64,000 nucleotides of DNA. It comes from JAHEKO01 sp965212505 (GTDB lineage Bacteria; Acidobacteriota; Thermoanaerobaculia; Multivoradales; JAHEKO01). The position numbers were made by a program, and so were the translations under genes. The stretch covers positions 1,736,001 to 1,800,000 of the forward strand of contig OZ243123.1 of the NCBI GenBank assembly GCA_965212505.1, read 5' to 3'. The notes beneath the pieces are model-generated. The model was not told the origin of the DNA. It worked only from the letters and a program-made list of their open reading frames with translations, and did not search any database. Of this stretch, positions 34,783-41,733 are shown in pieces; position 1 is the first letter of the stretch; each line of letters opens with the position of its first letter.

Positions 34783-35357
34783 TCGAACGTTCCGAGATGG
34801 AAGCCGCGCTCGAGGCGATTCTGTTCGTCGCGTCCGAGCCGCTCAAGCGCTCGAAGCTCCTCGAGGTCTTCAGCGAGGAAGAGAAGGAGGCAGCTGAGGA
34901 GGCGCTCGACTCGGTTCTGGCGCGCTACCCGAGTGAAGCCGATCGGGGTGTCGCTCTAGAGAAAGTCGCCGGCGGTCTCAGGCTGGTCACTCGGCCGGAG
35001 ATGCACGGCTACCTCCGTCGCTTCTTCGAGATCACCGGGCGGAGCAAGCTCTCGATGGCGGCGCTCGAGACGCTCGCGATCGTCGCCTACCGGCAGCCGA
35101 TCACCGGTCCCGAAATTCACGAGCTACGAGGCGTGCAGCCCTCCGGCGTGCTCAAGACGCTGCTCGACAAGCGTTTGATCAAGATCTCCGGCCGGCGCCA
35201 GGTGGTCGGTAAGCCGTTCGTCTACCGGACGACGCGAGAGTTCCTGATGCACTTCGGCCTTCAAGCGCTCGACGATCTGCCGCCGCTCGAGGAGTTCGAG
35301 GAGACGTTCGGAAGCGAACCGGACCTCCAAATGTCACTCGAGACGGAAGAGAGTTGA
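34779..35357 (+). CDS. scpB: Segregation and condensation protein B
   Basis: This is a 192-residue winged-helix partner of ScpA, recognised by EAALEAILFVASEPLKRSKL and METLAIVAYRQPITGPEI-type core (here LETLAIVAYRQPITGPEIHE). TTG 34779 overlaps the scpA stop; ATG 34797 is an in-frame alternative six codons on. The C-terminal acidic tail is typical. Confidence 0.94.
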   Translation: MIERSEMEAALEAILFVASEPLKRSKLLEVFSEEEKEAAEEALDSVLARYPSEADRGVALEKVAGGLRLVTRPEMHGYLRRFFEITGRSKLSMAALETLAIVAYRQPITGPEIHELRGVQPSGVLKTLLDKRLIKISGRRQVVGKPFVYRTTREFLMHFGLQALDDLPPLEEFEETFGSEPDLQMSLETEES

Positions 35358-36085
35358 GTACCGAGCGGCTGCAGAAGATTCTGGCGCGGGCCGGTGTCGC
35401 CTCGCGCCGGAAGGCCGAGGAGTTGATCCGAGCCGGCCGCGTCACCGTAGACGGCGAGGTGGCGCAGATTGGCGCCAAGGCGGATGCCGACCAAGACGCG
35501 ATTCGCGTCGACGGTAAAGCGCTCGGCCCGCCACCGCCTCCGCGCTACCTCTTGCTGAACAAGCCCAAGGGCTACATGACGACACGCTCCGACCCGGAGG
35601 GGCGCAAGACGGTGCTCGACCTCATCGCGCCCAAGCACCGGGCGAATGTCGTTCCCGTGGGCCGCCTGGACTACCAGAGCGAGGGCCTGCTGATCCTCAC
35701 CAACGACGGAGAGCTGGCCCAGCGAGTGGCCCATCCGCGGTATGGCTGCAAGAAGACCTATCTGGCGAAGGTGAAGGGCCGTCCAGGCCCCGATGCGCTG
35801 CGTCGGCTCGGGCGAGGCATGGTGCTCGACGGGCACAAGACGGGTCCGGCGACGGTTGAGCCGGCGCCCAGCAAGCGCGGTCACCGCCGGCCCCAGGGGA
35901 ACACCTGGTGGACGGTTGAGATTGCCGAAGGGCGCACCCGCCAAATTCGCGAGATGTTCTTCCGCGTCGGTCACTCGGTGCAGCGACTCCAGCGGGTAGC
36001 GATCGGCCCGGTCGCGGATCCGAAGCTCCCGATCGGCAGCTACCGAGAGTTGACGCCCGACGAGGTCCGGTCCCTGAAAGGGTGA
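35354..36085 (+). CDS. rluB: 23S rRNA pseudouridine synthase, RluB/RsuA family
   Basis: This is a 243-residue protein with an N-terminal S4 RNA-binding domain (LQKILARAGVASRRKAEELI) and catalytic Asp in VGRLDYQSEGLLILTNDG. The family closing motif is AEGRTRQIREMFFRVGHSV. It converts a 23S rRNA uridine to pseudouridine. It starts at TTG 35354 in the third successive TTGA junction of the trpS-scpA-scpB-rluB run. Confidence 0.93.
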   Translation: MSTERLQKILARAGVASRRKAEELIRAGRVTVDGEVAQIGAKADADQDAIRVDGKALGPPPPPRYLLLNKPKGYMTTRSDPEGRKTVLDLIAPKHRANVVPVGRLDYQSEGLLILTNDGELAQRVAHPRYGCKKTYLAKVKGRPGPDALRRLGRGMVLDGHKTGPATVEPAPSKRGHRRPQGNTWWTVEIAEGRTRQIREMFFRVGHSVQRLQRVAIGPVADPKLPIGSYRELTPDEVRSLKG

Positions 36086-36182
36086 GGCCTTCTTCGTCGC
36101 CTTCGCTGGGCTCGATTGATTATGATCCCCAGCCGAGAGAGCGCTGCGAGACCACCCGCACCAGTGAGGATCTGAACCGACC

Positions 36183-37184
36183 ATGACCAGGGTTTTTTCC
36201 GGCATCCAACCTTCCGGCGAGCTGCACCTCGGCAACTACGTGGGTGCGATCCGAGCGTGGGTGAGAGATCAGCAGGAGAAGGAGTCGTTCATCTGTGTGG
36301 TGGACCTTCACGCCATCACCGTCTACCAGGACCCGGCGGTCCTGGCCAAGAACGTTCGCCAGCTCGCAGCCCTGCTCTTCGCCTCTGGGCTCGATCCCAA
36401 CCACGCGACCGTCTTTGTACAGAGCCACGTCCGCGCACACGCGGAGTGCCAGTGGATGCTCACCTGCGCGACGCCGGTCGGTTGGCTGGAGCGGATGACG
36501 CAGTACAAGACGAAGGCACGCCGGCAGGAGGCGGTGCTGACCGGCCTCTTGACCTACCCGGTGCTGCAGGCCGCCGACATCCTGCTCTACAGCGCAGACG
36601 AGGTTCCCGTGGGCGAGGATCAGAAACAGCACATCGAGCTGAGCCGAGACATCGCCCAGCGATTCAACTCTCTCTACGGCGAGACGTTCAAGGTGCCAAA
36701 GCCGATGATCCCGAAGGTCGGCGCTCGCATCATGGCGCTCGACGACCCGACCTCCAAGATGAGCAAGAGCGACTCGGGGAACGTCGGTCACGCGATTCTG
36801 CTGACCGACAGCGAGGCGAAGATCCGCAAGGCGATCAGCCGAGCGGTGACCGACTCGGGGAACGAGGTTGTTTTCAGTGACGATCCGGAGCGGGCCGGTG
36901 TCAACAATCTGCTGACGATCTACCAGGCGCTCACCGAAAAACCGCGCGCCGAGGTCGAGGCCGACTTTGCGGATGTACGCGGCTACGGAGACCTCAAGAA
37001 GGGGGTTGCCGACACGGTCGTCGAGAGGTTGGCGCCGGTCAGGACGCGCTACGAGCAGCTGATGCAAGATCCCGCGGAGTTGGATCGACTGCTGGAGATC
37101 GGAGCTGAGAAGGCGCGCGCCGTAGCCGAGCCCAAGTTGGAGCAGGTCAAGCAGCGGGTCGGGCTGAGCCCGACGGACAGCTGA
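36183..37184 (+). CDS. trpS: Tryptophanyl-tRNA synthetase (copy 2, divergent)
   Basis: A 333-residue synthetase with GELHLGNYVGAI (HIGH-type) and SKMSKSDSGN. It is distinctly unlike copy 1: it has TPVGWLERMTQYKTKARRQE where copy 1 has VPLGMLQRVPTYKEQRREMK, and its KMSKS context is the SDS..N type. It sits 97 bp after rluB on its own. A TATGAT at 36121-36126 may be its -10 box. Redundant TrpRS pairs in other bacteria can be stress- or antibiotic-responsive; that role is inference here. Confidence 0.94.
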   Translation: MTRVFSGIQPSGELHLGNYVGAIRAWVRDQQEKESFICVVDLHAITVYQDPAVLAKNVRQLAALLFASGLDPNHATVFVQSHVRAHAECQWMLTCATPVGWLERMTQYKTKARRQEAVLTGLLTYPVLQAADILLYSADEVPVGEDQKQHIELSRDIAQRFNSLYGETFKVPKPMIPKVGARIMALDDPTSKMSKSDSGNVGHAILLTDSEAKIRKAISRAVTDSGNEVVFSDDPERAGVNNLLTIYQALTEKPRAEVEADFADVRGYGDLKKGVADTVVERLAPVRTRYEQLMQDPAELDRLLEIGAEKARAVAEPKLEQVKQRVGLSPTDS

Positions 37185-37256
37185 GCGCGCAGCTCGGAGC
37201 CCGGCTCGGGTGGTAGCGCGCACGGTGTCGGTTCGGACCGTGGTAGCTTGCCGACC

Positions 37257-37961
37257 ATGCGTCCTGGACACCGACGATCTCTGGGGTCGGTGCTGCCCCG
37301 GGCCCTCGCCTCACTCGGCATCCTAGGGCTTTGTGCGAGCGCCTCTCTCGGGCAGATCACGCTCCAGTTCAATACCAACACGATCCAGGTAGCGCACTCG
37401 GACTCTGTGACCTGCCAGGGTTTGCGTGACGTTCTGGCTGGAATCGACGATTCGGACAGCACAAATCGCTATCTGGTGCGCCTCGAGCCTGGAGAGTTCA
37501 CCTGTGGGAGCCTGCCGCTGATCCTCCCAGAAGGGGTAACGCTCGAAGGAGCTGGGCAGGAACTGAGCCTGATTACGGGAACGAGTGATAGCGACTTCGG
37601 AGTGGTGCACCTGCTCGACTCGACGACCCTGCGTTCCCTAACGGTCGACAACACGCTCGGCGCAGGAACCATCGGCGGCCACGCGGTGAGCATCTTCAGC
37701 CTGGTCAACATGGTGACGGACGTTCTGCTCGACAAGGTCAGCGTGTCGGGAGCGACAAACGGGGACAACAACGAAGCCATCCTGGCGAGCAACGCCAGCT
37801 TCAGGGCGCAGTTCTCACTCCTCGGCCTTTTTGACCTGTCAAACGCCAACGCTAGCTGCAGCTACTCGCGCTGGGGGTCTGTCATCGGGTCGACATTCAC
37901 CGAGTCGTGTCAGTTCTGTTTCGGTGCCTTGGGGCAACCGCTCGACACCGGCTGCAACTGA
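37257..37961 (+). CDS. Secreted right-handed beta-helix-like protein
   Basis: This is a 234-residue protein from ATG 37257. The signal peptide (LPRALASLGILGLCASASLGQ) is followed by a pectate-lyase-like start: GLRDVLAGIDDSDSTNRYLV, LEPGEFTCGSLPLILPEGVTLEG and TLRSLTVDN. These resemble the first rungs of a parallel beta-helix, but the protein is too short for a full one. The C-terminus (QFCFGALGQPLDTGCN) has paired Cys. TAGCTT 7 nt before the ATG may be a -10 box. A decayed copy of its tail follows the stop. Confidence 0.65.
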   Translation: MRPGHRRSLGSVLPRALASLGILGLCASASLGQITLQFNTNTIQVAHSDSVTCQGLRDVLAGIDDSDSTNRYLVRLEPGEFTCGSLPLILPEGVTLEGAGQELSLITGTSDSDFGVVHLLDSTTLRSLTVDNTLGAGTIGGHAVSIFSLVNMVTDVLLDKVSVSGATNGDNNEAILASNASFRAQFSLLGLFDLSNANASCSYSRWGSVIGSTFTESCQFCFGALGQPLDTGCN

Positions 37962-37972
37962 CACCGAGCTGG

Positions 37973-38032
37973 GAGTTCTGCTCCGGCGCCTCGGGGCGCG
38001 AACTCGACGAGAGCGGCGTTGTCGGTAGCTGA
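37973..38032 (+). pseudogene. Remnant of a duplicated C-terminal tail
   Basis: In a different frame from the preceding gene, 37973-38032 reads EFCSGASGRELDESG... and then a stop. This parallels the functional tail QFCFGALGQPLDTGCN. It has no start codon and is probably the leftover of a paralogous 3' end lost by deletion. Confidence 0.5.
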
Positions 38033-38037
38033 GCGGA

Positions 38038-38829
38038 TTAGAGCCGACAGCCCGTGTAGAGCGTGGCTTCTTTGACGAACGCGTCCGGAACGGTCTCTCG
38101 AACCAAGGCGAGACGCTCGTCTCGATCCTCTCCCCGCCGCAGCACGCCGGCGACCACGATCAGGAAGCCCGGCTCGAAGCCGAACGCCTCGGAGTGTTCG
38201 ATCGTGACGCAGGGACGTCGGTCGCGTCCGTCACAGCCGTCATACCGACGGCTGAAGTAGACGCCGCCAAAGCCGTGCTCGTTCGACTCCGGAAGTCCGA
38301 GTCCGTTCTCGTCGTCGAAGACAACTCGATTGTGGTCGAAGACCAGGCTCGAGGCCCGGGCAAGTCGTTCCGCGGCCCGGCTCGCAGCTGGGAAGGACTC
38401 GAAGCTGCCGGCGACGACGATTCCGTATCGACTCAGGTGCGAGTAGTGGCCGTCCTGAACGGTGGCACTGGGCTCGATTCTGGCGGAAGGGTAGTGCCGT
38501 CTGATCTCGTCGAGATCGTCCGAGAACGCGCTCTTTGCGCCGCCTCCGGCGACCACTTCGTAGTAGCCGCTAGCCGTTTGGTGGACGCTGACCGAGTGAT
38601 CCCAGGAAGAGCGGGGGCTCTCGGCACGCTCTCGCGTCGTCCTCTGAACAGGGAGCTCCAGGAGGCGTCCTGCGCGCTCGGCCTCCCGTGCCGCGCTTTC
38701 GATGTCGGGGAGGGAGGCCACGACGAGCTGGTGAGCCGGCGGAGCGACCCAGCGCTCCGGCTGAGCCCTGGCCGACCAGGGGGTGACGAGAAGACTGGCT
38801 GACAGTAGGAGAAGCGCGCGCCAGACCAT
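38038..38829 (-). CDS. Secreted SPOR-like protein
   Basis: This is a 263-residue protein with a clean signal peptide (ALLLLSASLLVTPWSARAQ). Three segments repeat a SPOR-like pattern (HQLVVASLPDIESAAREAER; YGIVVAGSFESFPAASRAAE; PGFLIVVAGVLRRGEDRDE). SPOR domains bind denuded peptidoglycan; the match is by pattern only. TAAGAT lies exactly 6 nt before the ATG, with no Shine-Dalgarno. Confidence 0.6.
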   Translation of the reverse strand: MVWRALLLLSASLLVTPWSARAQPERWVAPPAHQLVVASLPDIESAAREAERAGRLLELPVQRTTRERAESPRSSWDHSVSVHQTASGYYEVVAGGGAKSAFSDDLDEIRRHYPSARIEPSATVQDGHYSHLSRYGIVVAGSFESFPAASRAAERLARASSLVFDHNRVVFDDENGLGLPESNEHGFGGVYFSRRYDGCDGRDRRPCVTIEHSEAFGFEPGFLIVVAGVLRRGEDRDERLALVRETVPDAFVKEATLYTGCRL

Positions 38830-38835
38830 GCTGAG

Positions 38836-38841
38836 ATCTTA
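38836..38841 (-). promoter_or_regulatory. -10 box of the SPOR-like gene (leaderless start)
   Basis: TAAGAT is followed by 6 nt and then ATG 38829 on the minus strand. The overlapping TATAAG two bases upstream is an alternative. No Shine-Dalgarno is present. Confidence 0.5.
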
Positions 38842-38848
38842 TACCCGG

Positions 38849-39031
38849 CTATTCGGCTCGACTCGCCAAGCGTCGTTCCGCGCGCTCGATCTCCTGTTCC
38901 AACCTCTCGAGCTCCGAAACGAGAGTCGTCAGCTGGCCCTCTAGCGAACGCCGGTCGACCGAGAGCCGCTTGTGATGGCTCCTGAGCCACCTGAGCGCCG
39001 TCTCGAGCCTCTGCCGCTCGCCGCCCTCCAC
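38849..39031 (-). CDS. Small coiled-coil protein
   Basis: A 60-residue, highly charged helical peptide (LETALRWLRSHHKRLSVDRR ... LEQEIERAERRLASRAE) with a heptad-like Leu pattern. GTG 39031 is 12 nt after the leucine dehydrogenase stop, with a G-rich stretch upstream as a weak Shine-Dalgarno. It is probably the last gene of that transcript. The function is unknown. Confidence 0.5.
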   Translation of the reverse strand: MEGGERQRLETALRWLRSHHKRLSVDRRSLEGQLTTLVSELERLEQEIERAERRLASRAE

Positions 39032-39043
39032 GCGCGCCCCCGA

Positions 39044-40138
39044 CTACTGGTTGCCGTTGACGTAGCGGCCCCAATGACGCGAGCCGAGGTTCTTGATCCG
39101 GGAGATGCGCCGCTCAGCGAGCTTCTCGGCCGCAATCGCGGTCGGTACGCCGTGCTCCTTGGCGATCTTGAAGACGCCCATGATGTTGAGGTAGATGCCG
39201 CGGGTCATGCGTTGGGCGCGCTCACGCTTGTAGTCGCCGCCGAGCTCGTTGTAGACGTTGATCAGTCCGCCTGCGTTCAGCACGTAGTCGGGCGCGTAGA
39301 GGATGCCGCGCTCCTGCAGCAGAGCACCGTCCCGGTGTTCGTCTTCGAGCTGGTTGTTGGCCGCGCCCGCGACGATCTTGCAGTTGAGCTTCGGGATCGT
39401 CTTGTCGTTCAGGATTGCGCCGAGAGCGCAGGGCGCGAAGACGTCACACTCGACCTCGAGGATCTCGTCCGGCCCGACGATCTCGATGTCGACCTCGGAG
39501 CTGATCTTGTCGATGGCTTCCTGGTCGATATCGGTGCCGAAGAGCTTGGCGCCTTCTTCCGAAAGCTGCTTGGCGAGGTAGTAGCCGACGCTGCCGAGGC
39601 CTTGGATCGCGACACTCCGGTTGCGGAGCTCGGAGCTGTCGAAGTGCCATTTCACCGCAGCCTTCAAGCCCTGGAGAACGCCCCAGGCGGTGACGACCGA
39701 AGGGTCGCCGCTGCCGCCGTGGGCTGGCGATACACCGGTGACCCAGCGGGTCTCGGAGTGGATGAGCTCCATGTCCTCCATGTCGGTACCGACGTCCTCA
39801 GCCGTGATGTAAAGGCCGCCGAGCGAGTCGACGAAGCGGCCGAAGGAGCGGAACAGCTCCTCGCTCTTGTCGGTCTTGGAGTCGCCGATGATGACCGCCT
39901 TGCCGCCACCCAGGTTCAGGCCTGCCGAGGCCGCTTTGTAGGTCATTCCACGCGAAAGGCGTAGGACGTCGGTCAGAGCCTCGTCGAAACTCTTGAACGG
40001 CCACATGCGCAGACCGCCGAGGCCGGGGCCGAGCACGGTCGAGTGCACGGCGATGATCGCTTTCAGGCCGACATCTGGGTTCGAGCAGATCAGGACGCGC
40101 TCGTGACCCATCTCTGCCAACTCGTGGAAGACCTCCAT
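39044..40138 (-). CDS. ldh: Leucine dehydrogenase (Leu/Phe/Val dehydrogenase family)
   Basis: This is a 364-residue NAD-dependent amino-acid dehydrogenase that deaminates branched-chain amino acids to 2-oxoacids. It has the Gly-rich GPGLGGLRMWPF, the catalytic Lys region GMTYKAASAGLNLGGGKAVI, the catalytic Asp region AEDVGTDMEDM and the Rossmann motif VAIQGLGSVGYYLA. ATG 40138 has an AAGGAG 7 nt upstream. It feeds branched-chain fatty acid or energy metabolism. Substrate preference (Leu versus Val or Phe) is not certain. Confidence 0.92.
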   Translation of the reverse strand: MEVFHELAEMGHERVLICSNPDVGLKAIIAVHSTVLGPGLGGLRMWPFKSFDEALTDVLRLSRGMTYKAASAGLNLGGGKAVIIGDSKTDKSEELFRSFGRFVDSLGGLYITAEDVGTDMEDMELIHSETRWVTGVSPAHGGSGDPSVVTAWGVLQGLKAAVKWHFDSSELRNRSVAIQGLGSVGYYLAKQLSEEGAKLFGTDIDQEAIDKISSEVDIEIVGPDEILEVECDVFAPCALGAILNDKTIPKLNCKIVAGAANNQLEDEHRDGALLQERGILYAPDYVLNAGGLINVYNELGGDYKRERAQRMTRGIYLNIMGVFKIAKEHGVPTAIAAEKLAERRISRIKNLGSRHWGRYVNGNQ

Positions 40139-40406
40139 CACAGCTCCTTTTTCCAGACCTGACAGGCGCGAGGCACCGTTTCGGCCTGCCGTTTCAGTGG
40201 CCAGGACCTTCCGTAGGCCCCGGCGTCGCAGTCGATTGAAGAACTACTCGATGAACTACGTGGATACCGCTGGATCCGAGACCGGCGGTCTGCCAGGTGT
40301 GCGTTACGTCCGAGGCCCTTGGGAGGGCCTGACCTTGCACGGGCAGTTTCCTCATTCTATCCGGCCGGGCTGAGCGCTTCAACGGTGCGCCGGTCCTTCG
40401 GGCCAC

Positions 40407-40412
40407 TAGAAT
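40407..40412 (+). promoter_or_regulatory. -10 box of queG (leaderless start)
   Basis: TAGAAT is followed by 7 nt and then ATG 40420. No Shine-Dalgarno precedes the start. Confidence 0.5.
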
Positions 40413-40419
40413 CGACCGC

Positions 40420-41553
40420 ATGTCCGTTCCGCCGACTGCGTCGACCCTCGTGAAGTGGGCGGAGGAGGCGGGGTTCGATCGGGCGGGTGTCGCGTCACTC
40501 GAGCCGTCGGAGCACGCCGACGCCTATCGTCGTTGGCTCGAGCAGGGGCGGCACGCAGAGATGGCCTATCTCGAGCGTCGCTCGGAGGAGCGACTCGATC
40601 CGAGAAAACTCTTCGAGGGGGCGCGGAGCGTGCTGTGTGTGGCTCAGCAGTACTGCGGCTCCGACGACCACGAGCCGACCGGGGCTCTGGCGCACGTAGC
40701 CCGTTATGCGAGAGGGCGCGACTACCACGACACCATCAAGGTGCGTCTCCAGCGCCTCTTGGAGCGCATTCGCGCGGCTCATCCGGAGTCGAGCGCTCGG
40801 GTCTACGTCGATACCGGGCCGGTCCTCGAGCGGGAGCTCGCGGCGCGAGCGGGCGTCGGATCGTTTGGCAAGAACACCAATCTCTTGCATCCCGAGGCGG
40901 GGTCGTGGTTCTTCCTGGCTGAGATCTTCCTCGATCTCGATTTCGATCTCGGTTTCGACGACGGCCCCACGCCGATCGCGGATCTCTGCGGTAGCTGCAC
41001 CCGCTGCCTCGAGGCGTGCCCGACCGGAGCCCTACCCGCGCCATATGAGCTCGACGCAACTCGTTGCATCAGCTATTGGACCATCGAGCACCGGGGCTGG
41101 CTGCCCGAAGAGATGCGCTCGCAGCTCGAGGGGTGGCTCTTCGGCTGCGACGTCTGCCAGGAGGTTTGCCCGGTGAACGAAGGCATCTCGATCCAGCCGA
41201 ACTCAGACTTCGCGCTGGACGCCGAGCGCGGCCAACTCAGCCTCGAACGCCTATTGGAGCTGCCTCGAGACGAGTATGTCGAGCTCTTTCGGGGCAGTCC
41301 GATGAAGCGCGCCAAGCTCGAGGGACTCCAGAGGAACGCGGCTGTCGTCCTCGGGAACAGTGCGGATCCACGGCAGATCTCGGTTCTCGAGAGCGCTCTC
41401 GAGCATGTCGAACCGACGGTTCGCGGGCACGCGGCCTGGGCTCTGGGGGCGATCGGAGGAGCGGTTGCGGAGGGCGCCTTGCGGTCGGCCCTGGGCGGTG
41501 AAACGGACGACCGAGTTCGGTCCGAAATCGAGGAGGCGATCGGAGTCTGCTGA
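40420..41553 (+). CDS. queG: Epoxyqueuosine reductase
   Basis: A 377-residue cobalamin-dependent enzyme for the last step of queuosine synthesis in tRNA. Two [4Fe-4S] clusters are visible: C190/C193/C196/C200 (CGSCTRCLEACP) and C243/C246/C250 (CDVCQEVCP). The conserved substrate-site element is SYWTIEHRGWLP, and the N-terminal domain contains VYVDTGPVLERELAARAGVG with the catalytic Asp. C-terminal HEAT-like repeats (LESALEHVEPTVRGHAAWAL) bind tRNA. Confidence 0.95.
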   Translation: MSVPPTASTLVKWAEEAGFDRAGVASLEPSEHADAYRRWLEQGRHAEMAYLERRSEERLDPRKLFEGARSVLCVAQQYCGSDDHEPTGALAHVARYARGRDYHDTIKVRLQRLLERIRAAHPESSARVYVDTGPVLERELAARAGVGSFGKNTNLLHPEAGSWFFLAEIFLDLDFDLGFDDGPTPIADLCGSCTRCLEACPTGALPAPYELDATRCISYWTIEHRGWLPEEMRSQLEGWLFGCDVCQEVCPVNEGISIQPNSDFALDAERGQLSLERLLELPRDEYVELFRGSPMKRAKLEGLQRNAAVVLGNSADPRQISVLESALEHVEPTVRGHAAWALGAIGGAVAEGALRSALGGETDDRVRSEIEEAIGVC

Positions 41554-41600
41554 GTGGCCAAAAGCGGTTTGTTTCCGGCGACTTAAAGCAGTTTCTACGG

Positions 41601-41629
41601 TTGACACCGAGTAACCTGGTTCCTATACT
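41601..41629 (+). promoter_or_regulatory. Strong sigma-70 promoter of rpsA
   Basis: A perfect TTGACA (41601-41606) and TATACT (41624-41629) are separated by 17 bp. The predicted start is near 41636. It is the best consensus promoter in the window. Confidence 0.85.
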
Positions 41630-41635
41630 CGCAAG

Positions 41636-41733
41636 CCTTCGAGTTCACAATCGGTAGCGTTTGGACTCGATTCCCGCTCAGCCGGGAAGACGGGCGCAAG
41701 CCCGATCTCATCGACAAGGAGGAAGTACCCAAC
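41636..41733 (+). promoter_or_regulatory. Structured leader of rpsA mRNA
   Basis: The 98-nt leader holds two adjacent hairpins, TTCCCG/CGGGAA (41671-41688) and CGGGC/GCCCG with a GCAA tetraloop (41691-41704). An AAGGAGG Shine-Dalgarno lies 8 nt before the ATG. Autoregulation by S1 binding to its own leader is known in other bacteria; for this structure it is inference. Confidence 0.5.

Noticed and set aside
37185..37256. GCGCGC inverted repeat after the second trpS as a terminator
   Set aside because: Arms are self-complementary and short, with a 25-base loop and no T-run. Support is too weak to annotate.
40142..40419. A 75-codon minus-strand frame between ldh and queG
   Set aside because: No start signal, no recognisable motif, and Arg/Pro-rich composition. 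The stretch is treated as intergenic.
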